DNA of 64,000 bases from CAZMGT01 sp964565895 (GTDB taxonomy: Bacteria > Armatimonadota > Zipacnadia > UBA1398 > CAZMGT01), in contig CAZMGT010000001.1 in NCBI GenBank assembly GCA_964565895.1, positions 62,001 through 126,000 on the forward strand. The letters are read 5' to 3'. The notes beneath the pieces are model-generated. The model was not told the origin of the DNA. It saw only the letters and a program-made list of their open reading frames with translations, and made no database searches. Shown here one piece after another: positions 56,689-64,000 of the stretch. Within the stretch, counting starts at the first letter, position 1. Each line of letters opens with the position of its first letter. The position numbers were made by a program, and so were the translations under genes.

Positions 56689-58041
56689 TCACAGGTTGCC
56701 CAGCAGGCGCATCGCCTCGGGAAACTCCTGCCGCAACGCGGCGATGACCTCGCGCGCATAGCGCCGATAGGTGGCCAAGGCGACCTCGAGCGGGGTCTCC
56801 TCGGTAAGCAGCGCAGGATGCCGCCAGAGAAGCTGCTGCTCGCTGAGCACGGCGAAGTCGCGCACCAAGGCAAGCAGGTCCACCAGGTTGCGATAGCCCG
56901 CGGAGCCCACATAGCGCGCCGGCTCGCGCAGCAGCTCATACTCGTATACCTCCGCCCCAACGCCGGCATAAACAAACGCCAACTGCCGCATTAGGCAAGG
57001 CACGCACACACCGCACGGCCGCGGCCGCCTCCCCGCCTCCCAGCAGGACACAGTCTTGCGAATCGTCTCCGGCGAGTGATAGGGGCGCAGCGTGTCGCGC
57101 ACGAGCTCGCCCTTCGTCTGCCCCACGAACGGGTTGAGCAGCTTAACCTCGCGCCCCAGCGTCTCCGCGGCAAGCCGCGCAAACAGCGAGAGCAGGCGCG
57201 GGTGTGCCGTGCGCGTGCTTTGGCTCCCCACGCGGCTCGGGGCAAGCGGCACATGCAGCGCGAGAATCCCGTTTTCGCAAACGTAAACCTCCTCCACCTC
57301 GAGCGCCACGGCGACCACGCAAGCGAGGGATAGGTAGAGCAGCGAGCGCGAGCGCTGGCTGTTCTCGCGCTCCTCCGGTGGAGGAAGGGGGAACTCCGGG
57401 TCGGCAACGCGCGAGGCATGAACGGGCACACGCACGGCGACGATCTCGCCCCGCGGGGCCAGCGTGCGCAGGGCCTCGAGCACGGCGTCTTGGGCGGCGT
57501 GCACCGCGGGGTTGCCCGTGCGATGGATGACAAACGCCGGCCGGCGCTCGCTCGCCAGGAGCATCGTCGCCCCGGCGAACGAGTCCAACCCGCCGGAGAG
57601 CAGGCACACACAATCGACCTCCGCAGGCCGCGCACCCTTGGGCAAGGCCGGCGGAGGGACGGGATCCTCCGCAGGGACGAGCTCCACGTGAATGCGGTCC
57701 CACGTCGCCAGGTGCACCAGAGAAAGAAGCAGCCCCTGCACCTCGCGCCAGCGCTCCGCGTCGCGCACGGGGAAGTGATACCACATATCGCGCACCCAAG
57801 CCTCGTTTGGCCCGCGCAGGACGCACTGGTCGCTGGAAAAGATCACCGCGGCGATCTCCAACAGGTCGAGCTCGACCTCGCGCAAGGGGCGGCCGATGGT
57901 TTTGGTAAGCTCGTCGAGGCCCAGGGTAACGGCGCGGCGCGGGCCGCGGCAGTCGATGAGCACGAGGGTGTCCGGGGAGTCGTCGAACGCGGCGAGCCGC
58001 TCCCTGGGGAAACCCGCGATGCCAATTACCCGGTGGCTCAT
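56689..58041 (-). CDS. QueC-like PP-loop enzyme of the QatC/defence type
   Basis: 450 residues. An N-terminal domain of ~140 residues (ELDLLEIAAVIFSSDQCVLR; HFPVRDAERWREVQGLLLSL VHL) precedes a QueC-type core with PP-loop SGGLDS (149-154) and the zinc site C-x9-C-x2-C-x2-C (CWEAGRRPRPCGVCVPC). QueC makes the 7-deazaguanine base preQ0; the long form with this N-terminal domain is the one seen in Qat and type IV CBASS defence systems rather than in queuosine synthesis. The start overlaps the stop of the MGTSTS gene (ATGA). No other queuosine gene is near. Confidence 0.83.
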   Translation of the reverse strand: MSHRVIGIAGFPRERLAAFDDSPDTLVLIDCRGPRRAVTLGLDELTKTIGRPLREVELDLLEIAAVIFSSDQCVLRGPNEAWVRDMWYHFPVRDAERWREVQGLLLSLVHLATWDRIHVELVPAEDPVPPPALPKGARPAEVDCVCLLSGGLDSFAGATMLLASERRPAFVIHRTGNPAVHAAQDAVLEALRTLAPRGEIVAVRVPVHASRVADPEFPLPPPEERENSQRSRSLLYLSLACVVAVALEVEEVYVCENGILALHVPLAPSRVGSQSTRTAHPRLLSLFARLAAETLGREVKLLNPFVGQTKGELVRDTLRPYHSPETIRKTVSCWEAGRRPRPCGVCVPCLMRQLAFVYAGVGAEVYEYELLREPARYVGSAGYRNLVDLLALVRDFAVLSEQQLLWRHPALLTEETPLEVALATYRRYAREVIAALRQEFPEAMRLLGNL

Positions 58042-58685
58042 CCGCGGGCCACCCCCCGGCGCAGCGCGGAGAACACCGCAGTAAGCACGGCAAGCAGCGC
58101 GGCCTGCAACTCGCGCAGCTCCACCTGGCGCGCGGTGCACAGCTCGACGAGGGCGTCGACCTCCGCGGCGCGGCCCGCCTCGAGGGTAATCTGGCGCACT
58201 TGGTCGAGCAGCTCGTGCTCCTCGCCCACGGTGGCCAGGCCCTCGCCGCCGACAAAGTCCGAGGCATCGCGGGCGCAGAGGTAGGCGAACGTCGCCGCGA
58301 GGTACTCCGCGAGGAACTCGCGCGTGCGCTGCGCGGGGTCGCCCCGCTGGGCGCCGCGCAAGAGCAGGCGCTGGGCGGCCTCTAGGGCGAGCTCCGCCTG
58401 GCGCGAGGTGCTGTGGAAAATGGCCGCGCGCACAGACTCGTAGAACCGGGCGCAGGCCGCCGCCGGGCTGCGCGAGACCTCCTCCGCCGAGGGTGGCTCG
58501 CGCACCGCCGCGGCAAGGCATAGCGCAGGCGCCTCGCCAGCCATGTCGCGCACGAACTCGTCGCTTACCGCGCGGGCGATGGCGCTGACGACAGTCCGTC
58601 CGCTGATAGGCTTTTTGCGGTAGAGATCGCGTACGCTGCGCCACTCGGGAGTGTTCGGCGAGCGTTGCGACGTAGAGGTACCCAT
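58038..58685 (-). CDS. MGTSTS protein, putative partner/substrate of the QueC-like enzyme (QatB-like)
   Basis: 215 residues. The N-terminus reads MGTSTSQRSPNTPEW, a flexible Gly-Thr-Ser start that would expose Gly after Met removal, then an all-helical body (PISGRTVVSAIARAVSDEFV; ARFYESVRAAIFHSTSRQAE). QatB-like proteins have similar MGTS starts as far as I recall; I cannot confirm the family. AAGG five bases before the ATG. It overlaps the QueC-like start by four bases and begins 38 bases after pyrE, in the same direction. Confidence 0.68.
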   Translation of the reverse strand: MGTSTSQRSPNTPEWRSVRDLYRKKPISGRTVVSAIARAVSDEFVRDMAGEAPALCLAAAVREPPSAEEVSRSPAAACARFYESVRAAIFHSTSRQAELALEAAQRLLLRGAQRGDPAQRTREFLAEYLAATFAYLCARDASDFVGGEGLATVGEEHELLDQVRQITLEAGRAAEVDALVELCTARQVELRELQAALLAVLTAVFSALRRGVARG

Positions 58686-58723
58686 AGCGACCTTTCCCGC
58701 GGCGCACTCCGGCAGCGAGCGGC

Positions 58724-59296
58724 TCAGGCGAGGCCCCGGCTTCCCGGCTCGGTTAACGGCACGCCCTGCTGGCACAGAGGGCACTCACTTGGATCGTACT
58801 TTGGCATGTCTAATGTGACAAGTGGCTCAAAGCGCACGTCAAACTGCGCCGCACCGCCGCTGCGGTCGGCAAAACAGCCGATGCCCACGATCTCCGCGCG
58901 CCCGCGAACAAGATCTAAAACCTCGCGAATCGACCCTCCGGTCGTGGTAATGTCCTCCACGACGAGCACGCGGCGCGCGGGCTCTATGCGAAACCCGCGG
59001 CGGAAGGTGAGCTTGCCCCCCTCGCGCTCGGCATAGATCGCTCGGCAGCCGAGCGCGCGCGCCGTTTCATAGGCGATCAATATCCCCCCGACCGCGGGCC
59101 CCACGACGAGGTCCACCCCTTCGCCGGCAAACCGCGAGGCGATCTCCTGGCAGAGCGCCGCGGTATGCTCCGGCCACTCTAAAATGCGAAACTTCTCCAC
59201 GTATACGTCGCTGTGCATTCCCGAGGTAAGCTTAAAGTGGCCGTGCATAATCGCGCCGGTTTGCTCGAAAATACCCAGCACCTCTTGCTCGGTCAT
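58724..59296 (-). CDS. pyrE: orotate phosphoribosyltransferase
   Basis: 190 residues, type I phosphoribosyltransferase fold. It joins orotate to PRPP. PRPP-binding motif VLVVEDITTTGGSIREV; the substrate loop GHFKLTSGMHSDVYVEKF is near the N-terminus; GPAVGGILIAYETARALG follows. The C-terminal SECPLCQQGVPLTEPGSRG is a family feature of the thermophile type. The start overlaps the pyrD stop (ATGA). Confidence 0.96.
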   Translation of the reverse strand: MTEQEVLGIFEQTGAIMHGHFKLTSGMHSDVYVEKFRILEWPEHTAALCQEIASRFAGEGVDLVVGPAVGGILIAYETARALGCRAIYAEREGGKLTFRRGFRIEPARRVLVVEDITTTGGSIREVLDLVRGRAEIVGIGCFADRSGGAAQFDVRFEPLVTLDMPKYDPSECPLCQQGVPLTEPGSRGLA

Positions 59297-60234
59297 TGCT
59301 CCTCGCCCTTCTCCTGTTCGGGAATTTGCAAGCTGCCCACAAGGTCGGCAATGCGGGCGATGCCTTGCTCCTCGAGGTAGCGGCGGATGCCCCGGGCGAC
59401 CTCGACCGCGGCGCGCGGGTTGACGAACGTTGCCGTCCCGACAGCTACGGCGCTTGCCCCGGCGATGATGAACTCCAGCGCGTCGTCGGCGGAGATAATC
59501 CCGCCCATACCGACGATGGGCAGATCCACGGCCTGGGCCACCTCCCAGACCATGCGCACGGCGATGGGCCGAATGGCCGGGCCGGAGAGCCCACCGGTAA
59601 CGTTGGCCAGCCGCGGGCGGCGCGTGCGCACGTCAATGGCCATGGCGAGGAACGTGTTCACCAGCGACAGGCCATCGGCGCCCGCCTCCGCCGCGGCGCA
59701 GGCGACCTCCACAATGTCCGTAACGTTAGGGGAGAGCTTAACGAGCAGCGGCAGGCGCGTCTGTGCGCGCGCGAGTCGCGTGACCTCGGCCACGGCCTCG
59801 GGCGACCGGCCAAACATCATGCCTCCCGCCTTCACGTTGGGGCAGGAGACGTTAAGCTCCAGCGCTGCCACGCCGTCGGCGGCGTCGAGCCGCCGAGCAA
59901 GCTCCGCGAACTCCTCCGGCGTCTCCCCGGCGATGTTCACGATAACGGGCACGTCGTGCTCGCGCAGCCGGGGCAGCCGACGCTCGAGAAAGCCCTCCAG
60001 CCCGTCGTTTTGCAGGCCAATCGCGTTAAGCATTCCCGCGGGCGTCTCCCACACGCGGGGCGGAGGGTTGCCCGCGCGCGGGGCAAGCGTCGTCCCCTTA
60101 ACCACGAGCGCGCCGAGCTCGCTTAGCGGAAACCACCGGGCGAGCTCCTCGCCATAGCCCGCGGTGCCCGAGGCGACCATCACCGGGTTGCGCATGGTTA
60201 GGCTGCCGATGCGCACCGTTGTGTCGGGTGTCAC
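59293..60234 (-). CDS. pyrD: dihydroorotate dehydrogenase B (NAD+), catalytic subunit
   Basis: 313 residues, class 1B. PVMVASGTAGYGEEL at the start; the catalytic Cys in ALELNVSCPNVKAGG; SPNVTDIVEVACAAAEAGAD; the FMN-binding GMGGIISADDALEFIIAGA. It pairs with PyrK, whose gene overlaps it by four bases (GTGA). It oxidises dihydroorotate to orotate. GTG start at 60234; the frame remains open upstream but belongs to pyrK in another frame. Confidence 0.95.
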   Translation of the reverse strand: MTPDTTVRIGSLTMRNPVMVASGTAGYGEELARWFPLSELGALVVKGTTLAPRAGNPPPRVWETPAGMLNAIGLQNDGLEGFLERRLPRLREHDVPVIVNIAGETPEEFAELARRLDAADGVAALELNVSCPNVKAGGMMFGRSPEAVAEVTRLARAQTRLPLLVKLSPNVTDIVEVACAAAEAGADGLSLVNTFLAMAIDVRTRRPRLANVTGGLSGPAIRPIAVRMVWEVAQAVDLPIVGMGGIISADDALEFIIAGASAVAVGTATFVNPRAAVEVARGIRRYLEEQGIARIADLVGSLQIPEQEKGEEQ

Positions 60235-61001
60235 TCCCAAGCCACCTCCGCAGCCTCGAACACCGGGCCATCGACGCACACGCGAGCATAGCCTCCACGG
60301 GCAAGCGGCACGGCGCAGCCCATGCACACCCCAAACCCACAGCCCATGCGCTGCTCCAGGGAGACGTAGCAGCAAACGCCGCGCTGGCGCGCCAGCTCGG
60401 CCACCGCGGCGAGCATGGCCTCGGGCCCGCAGGCGAGGACCGCCTGCGGCCGAATCTCGTCCCACGCCTGGCGCAGAAGCTCGACCACCGTTCCGCAAAA
60501 CCCCGCGGTTGCGTCGTCGGTGGCCAAGCGCGTGTTTGGCGCTTGGCGAAAGTACTCCGCGCCGAGCAGGCGCTGCGCCGTGCGCGCCCCGAGTAGCGGG
60601 TGCAGGCGGAGCTTATCCGCAAACGCGTGGTGAAAGGACATTAGCGAGGCGACCCCCGTGCCCCCAGCGACGAGGGCGATGGGGCCGGAAACACCCTCGA
60701 GCGCCGGCCAGCCATTGCCCAGCGGGCCGATGAGATCAACCTCGTCGCCCGGGCGGCGCGCGGCGAGGGCCCTCGTCCCCCGCCCCACGACATCTACGAT
60801 GAGCACAAGCGAATCGCCCTCGGCGCGGGCGATAGCCAACGGCCGGCGAAGCAAGGGATCGCAACCCACCCCTGGCGGGCGAACGTGCACGAACTGCCCG
60901 GGCGCCGCGCAGCGCGCGATCTCCGGCGCGTGGAGAACGATCTCCCAGGCCCCCTGTGCGCAGGCGTGTTTGCTCGTTATCCGGGCGAGGAGATGATGCA
61001 C
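60231..61001 (-). CDS. pyrK: dihydroorotate dehydrogenase B electron transfer subunit
   Basis: 256 residues. Ferredoxin-reductase-like FAD domain (PGQFVHVRPP; DPLLRRPLAIARAEGDSL), NAD domain (VAGGTGVASLMSF) and C-terminal [2Fe-2S] site (EQRMGCGFGVCMGCAVP ... VCVDGPVF). Passes electrons from PyrD to NAD+. GTG start with GGAGG five bases upstream; 10 bases after pyrB. Confidence 0.94.
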   Translation of the reverse strand: MHHLLARITSKHACAQGAWEIVLHAPEIARCAAPGQFVHVRPPGVGCDPLLRRPLAIARAEGDSLVLIVDVVGRGTRALAARRPGDEVDLIGPLGNGWPALEGVSGPIALVAGGTGVASLMSFHHAFADKLRLHPLLGARTAQRLLGAEYFRQAPNTRLATDDATAGFCGTVVELLRQAWDEIRPQAVLACGPEAMLAAVAELARQRGVCCYVSLEQRMGCGFGVCMGCAVPLARGGYARVCVDGPVFEAAEVAWE

Positions 61002-61011
61002 CGCGCCCTCC

Positions 61012-62181
61012 CTACTTTGCCTCGAGCTTAAGCTCGCGCTGCTCTACGAGGGCGTCGCAGTAAACGCAGCGGAGCTGGCCGTCGTCCAGCCGCTCCAGGC
61101 GGAACTCCAGGTGCGGCTCAAACGCGGTGACGCAGCGGGGGTTGTCGCACAGCCTCTTTTGCGAGACGACGCAGCGGGCGTCCTCGGGCCAGTCCGGCTC
61201 CCATTTTTCCTCGGCCTCGGCCCGCGCGAGCATAATCCCGAGCAGAGCCATGCGCGTGGGCACGCCGTAGTGCGCCTGGCGGAAATACGCCGCGCGGGGG
61301 TCGCTATCGAACTCCGGGGCGATCTCGTCCACCCGCGGCAAGGGATGGAGGACGATAGTGTCCGCGCGGGCGTTGCGCATCATGGCGCTGGTTACCACAT
61401 AGCACCCCTTGAGCGCCTCGTATTCCGCGGGGTCGTCGAAGCGCTCCCTTTGGATGCGCGTAACGTAGAGGGCGTCGAGCTGGTCGAGGACCTCCTCGGG
61501 CTGGGCGACCTCCGCGGGGCGGCGGCCGGTGAGCTGCTCCACGAAGTCGAGCACGCGCCGGGGCATGCGCAGGGGCTCGGGCGAGATGCAGACGACCTCC
61601 GCGCCAAAACGCGCCAGGCCCTGGGCGAGGGAGTGCACCGTGCGCCCAAACTTTAAGTCGCCGAGCAGGCCCACGCGCAGCCCCTCGATCCGCCCCTTCT
61701 CCCGACGCAGGGTAAACAGGTCCACCAGGCACTGCGTGGGGTGCTCGCGCCCGCCGTCGCCGGCGTTGATCACCGGCGCCTGGGAGTGCAGCGCGGCGAC
61801 CAGCGCCGAGCCCTCCCACGGGTTGCGAATAACCAGCACATCGGCGTAGCCGTTGACGATGCGCACGGTATCGGCGAGCGTCTCGCCCTTAGCCACGGAG
61901 GTCGTGCGCACGTCGGAGAAGCCAATGACCTTTCCCCCCAGGCGGTGCATTGCCGCTTCGAACGAAAGCCTCGTGCGCGTGGAGGGCTCGTAGAACATGG
62001 AGGCCATAATCTGCCCCGGGCGCATGATCCCTCCGATGCCCCGCTCGGTGACGAAATCGTTGACGATGCCGATCACCGTCTCCACGTCAATAGCGCTGAA
62101 GTCGCACAGGCGGTCGGCGAGGTCGAACAGGTCGTTCAGCTCCTCGTTGGAGAAGTCGCGCATGGAGACGAAGTGCTTCAC
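61012..62181 (-). CDS. pyrB: aspartate carbamoyltransferase with a PyrI-type zinc domain
   Basis: 389 residues, against ~310 for the usual catalytic chain. Carbamoyl-phosphate loop FYEPSTRTRLSFE, TTSVAKGETLADT, HPTQCLVDLFTL and HPLPRVDEI are intact. The last ~55 residues carry Cys345-x4-Cys350-x21-Cys372-x2-Cys375 (LCDNPRCVTAF ... RCVYCDALVE), matching the zinc domain of the regulatory chain PyrI (spacing x4, x23, x2), but without the allosteric nucleotide-binding domain. GTG start; the stop of pyrF overlaps it (GTGA). An ATG six codons in is an alternative. Confidence 0.94.
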   Translation of the reverse strand: MKHFVSMRDFSNEELNDLFDLADRLCDFSAIDVETVIGIVNDFVTERGIGGIMRPGQIMASMFYEPSTRTRLSFEAAMHRLGGKVIGFSDVRTTSVAKGETLADTVRIVNGYADVLVIRNPWEGSALVAALHSQAPVINAGDGGREHPTQCLVDLFTLRREKGRIEGLRVGLLGDLKFGRTVHSLAQGLARFGAEVVCISPEPLRMPRRVLDFVEQLTGRRPAEVAQPEEVLDQLDALYVTRIQRERFDDPAEYEALKGCYVVTSAMMRNARADTIVLHPLPRVDEIAPEFDSDPRAAYFRQAHYGVPTRMALLGIMLARAEAEEKWEPDWPEDARCVVSQKRLCDNPRCVTAFEPHLEFRLERLDDGQLRCVYCDALVEQRELKLEAK

Positions 62182-63131
62182 TGGCTGTCCCTCCGCTCGG
62201 CGGCCAGGCCCAGAACGTCGTTGATCGCGCAGCGCATGTCGTCGCAGGCCGCCGCGGCAGCCTCGGCAAAGCGCGCCGGGCCAAAGCGCGAGAGATATGG
62301 CTCGCGCTCGCAGGCGAAGATTATCCCGCGCGCGGAGTTAACCACCGCGCCGCGCCCCTGGGCGTCGAAACAAGGCTTGATGTCCTCTGGCCCGGCGCCT
62401 TGGGCGCCAAAGCCGGGAACCAAAAACGGCACCCGCGGCATAAGCTCGCGCAGCCGCGCCGCGGCCTCGGGGTGCGTCGCCCCGACGACCGCGCCGACTG
62501 CTGAATACCCACACTCGCCGACGAGATCCTCCCCCCACTGCGCGACAAGACGGCCCACCGCCTGATAGACCATCTCCCCCGTTTGCGCCAGGCGCAGGTC
62601 CTGCAGCTCGGCCGAGGAGGGGTTTGACGTTTTCACAAGCACAAACACGCCCTTGTCGCGCTCCGCGGCGGCTGCGATAAACGGCTTTACTCCATCGCTG
62701 CCCAGGTAGGGGTTAACGGTAAGCGCGTCGACGGCGTCGGCGAGCAGCTCGCCCTTGACCTGCGGCGGCCGGCCGAGCAACCCCTGGGCATAGGCCACGG
62801 AGGTGGAGCCGATGTCCCCCCGCTTGGCGTCGAGGATAACAAGCAGGCCGTGGTCCTTCGCGCGCTTAACCACGCGCTCGAGCACAAGCCACCCCGCCCC
62901 GCCCAGCCGTTCGAAATACGCCGCTTGGGCCTTTACGGCCACGCAATAGGGGGCCACGGCCTCGATAATCTCCAGGCAAAAGCGCTCAATTGCCCCGCCC
63001 ACGGTGCGCGGGTCGTCGGTTCGCGGAGCGACGCGCTCGGGCAGGCGGGTAAAGTCGGGGTCCAGGCCAACGACGACCCTGGAGCTTTTCGCGGCGATTG
63101 CCCGATGCAGCCTGTCTGCGAAGTTTGCCAC
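62178..63131 (-). CDS. pyrF: orotidine 5'-phosphate decarboxylase (long PyrF type)
   Basis: 317 residues, the long bacterial/UMPS-like type. It decarboxylates OMP to UMP. SRVVVGLDPDFTRLPERV at the start; the catalytic DAKRGDIGSTSVAYAQ; NPYLGSDGVKPF; VPGFGAQG. GTG start with GGGGAG six bases upstream. Lies 28 bases after carB and overlaps pyrB by four. Confidence 0.95.
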   Translation of the reverse strand: MANFADRLHRAIAAKSSRVVVGLDPDFTRLPERVAPRTDDPRTVGGAIERFCLEIIEAVAPYCVAVKAQAAYFERLGGAGWLVLERVVKRAKDHGLLVILDAKRGDIGSTSVAYAQGLLGRPPQVKGELLADAVDALTVNPYLGSDGVKPFIAAAAERDKGVFVLVKTSNPSSAELQDLRLAQTGEMVYQAVGRLVAQWGEDLVGECGYSAVGAVVGATHPEAAARLRELMPRVPFLVPGFGAQGAGPEDIKPCFDAQGRGAVVNSARGIIFACEREPYLSRFGPARFAEAAAAACDDMRCAINDVLGLAAERRDSQ

Positions 63132-63159
63132 AGCTTGCTCCCCGTGCAGGCGAAATCGC

Positions 63160-64000
63160 CTAGATTATCGCGTATTGCGAGACGTGCACGCGGCCGCGGT
63201 CGTCGGGCGCGGAGACCGCGGCGTGGTAGTCCTGCAGGGCCTTCACGTGCATGCCCCCCTTGAGCAGGGCCTCGATCCCCGCCACGCAGGCCATCGCCCC
63301 GGAGATGGTCGTCACGAACGTTACGCCCAGGTTTACCGCCTTGCAGCGGATACGCGCCTGGTCCTCCTTAGGCACGCGGCCCGAGGGCGTGTTGATGATC
63401 AAGTCGATCTCGCCGGCGTCCATGAGGTCCAAAACGTTGGGCTTGGCCTCGCTTACGCGGTGGACGACCGTGGCCTCCATGCCGTTGCGGGAAAGGGCCT
63501 TGGCCGTGCCCTTGGTAGCCACCAGCTCAAAGCCCAAGTCTACCAGGCGCTTGGCGATGAAGATAATCGCGCGCTTGTCGCTGTTTTTTACGCTGATAAA
63601 CGCCTTCCCACGGAGGGGGACGTTGTGCCCCGCGGCGATATAGGCCTTGGCATAGGCCCGCCCGAAGTCCATGTCGATCCCCATGACCTCGCCCGTGGAG
63701 CGCATCTCCGGCCCGAGCACAGGGTCGACGCCGACGAACTTGTTAAACGGAAACACGGGGCACTTTACCGCGGTGTGGGCGATCTCCACCTCTTTGGTAA
63801 ACCCCAGCTCTTTAAGCGTTTTGCCGGCCATTACCCGCGCGGCGATCTTAGCCAAGGGAACGCCGATGGCCTTGCTTACAAAGGGCACGGTGCGCGAGGC
63901 GCGCGGGTTGACCTCGAGGACATAAAGGTTGTCGCCCTTAATCGCGTACTGCACGTTAATCAGGCCGACCACGTTAAGCTCGCGCGCAAGGGCATAGGTC
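63160..64000 (-). CDS. carB: carbamoyl-phosphate synthase large subunit, C-terminal part (cut by window edge)
   Basis: The visible ~280 residues are the end of the second ATP-grasp domain (NVQYAIKGDNLYVLEVNPRA SRTVPFVSKA) and the C-terminal MGS allosteric domain (GFELVATKGTAKALSRNGM; INTPSGRVPKEDQARIR). The frame runs off the right edge with TYALARELNVVGLINVQ. First visible gene of the pyrimidine operon; carA should be upstream. Ends 28 bases before pyrF. Confidence 0.97.
   Translation of the reverse strand, partial: TYALARELNVVGLINVQYAIKGDNLYVLEVNPRASRTVPFVSKAIGVPLAKIAARVMAGKTLKELGFTKEVEIAHTAVKCPVFPFNKFVGVDPVLGPEMRSTGEVMGIDMDFGRAYAKAYIAAGHNVPLRGKAFISVKNSDKRAIIFIAKRLVDLGFELVATKGTAKALSRNGMEATVVHRVSEAKPNVLDLMDAGEIDLIINTPSGRVPKEDQARIRCKAVNLGVTFVTTISGAMACVAGIEALLKGGMHVKALQDYHAAVSAPDDRGRVHVSQYAII

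Noticed and set aside
58042..58707. Extension of the QueC-like protein upstream of MSHRV
   Set aside because: It is an alternate frame of the MGTSTS gene, rich in Arg/Gly/Ala, and the ATG at 58041 shows ATGA coupling.

Overview
The window is 64 kb of GC-rich bacterial DNA (roughly two-thirds GC by eye), densely packed with genes. It comes from a draft assembly: two runs of ten Ns interrupt genes, at 37468-37477 and 50480-50489. No intergenic stretch exceeds about 250 bases. The organism is Gram-negative in plan: it has a coiled-coil porin-like outer-membrane protein, several lipoproteins, a lytic transglycosylase and MreC/MreD. The mix of Gfo/Idh/MocA oxidoreductases, a GH172-type (DUF2961) protein, a large secreted protein with a glutamine-amidotransferase-like core, PilZ proteins and very large zinc-ribbon/cyclase/AAA/TPR and STAND/PQQ proteins recalls uncultured lineages such as Armatimonadota, Sumerlaeota, Hydrogenedentota or the PVC group. 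I cannot fix the phylum from the sequence alone. I found no insertion sequence, prophage or CRISPR array.

Layout. 1-5654 (minus): the N-terminus of uppP, a secreted CAP protein, hrcA, mnmA, iscU, iscS and an IscR-like Rrf2 regulator with a 17-bp palindrome over its promoter. This block joins heat-shock control, tRNA thiolation and Fe-S assembly around one cysteine desulfurase. 5749-7880: a PAS-GAF histidine kinase and its terminator. 7999-13589 (minus): one operon for Zn/Mn uptake (permease, ATPase, binding protein, porin-like protein, His-rich lipoprotein, small CPVC membrane protein) behind a clear promoter. 13600-22884: ribBA, a rhomboid protease, two small unknowns, a lipoprotein, a HepT/MntA-type toxin-antitoxin pair, a CLC transporter, a Gfo/Idh/MocA protein, an EF-Tu-barrel protein, tRNA-Glu(CTC) and a lytic transglycosylase. 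22979-27474 (plus): a winged-helix plus KaiC-like pair, a TIM-barrel protein, acpS, a translin-family protein and an RDD membrane protein. 27505-35122 (minus): a bifunctional nuclease, a class III aminotransferase, a second Gfo/Idh/MocA protein, a 1354-residue adenylate cyclase and a ferredoxin whose leader carries a CRP-type palindrome.

35373-38755: a lipoprotein, an ArsC-like phosphatase, alr and thrB. 38778-47164 (minus): a PilZ/two-CW protein, a 908-residue secreted protein, a FUN14 protein, PilZ-GAF, a GH172-type protein, a double ACT protein and an orphan NuoN-like membrane protein. 47291-48457: an MFS transporter. 48462-50673 (minus): mreD preceded by two tandem mreC genes. 50697-54668 (minus): a SIR2-like/STAND/HEAT/TPR/eight-blade PQQ signalling protein with a structured leader. 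54820-64000 (minus): a run that reads carB-pyrF-pyrB-pyrK-pyrD-pyrE, then a two-gene MGTSTS protein plus QueC-like cassette, then a YchF-type ATPase and a membrane-anchored cyclophilin.

The two best candidates for an undescribed system are the QueC-like cassette embedded in the pyrimidine operon (56689-58685), which looks like a stripped-down relative of the deazaguanine-linked defence modules, and the STAND protein, whose SIR2-like head has lost its catalytic Asn and His (50697-54668).
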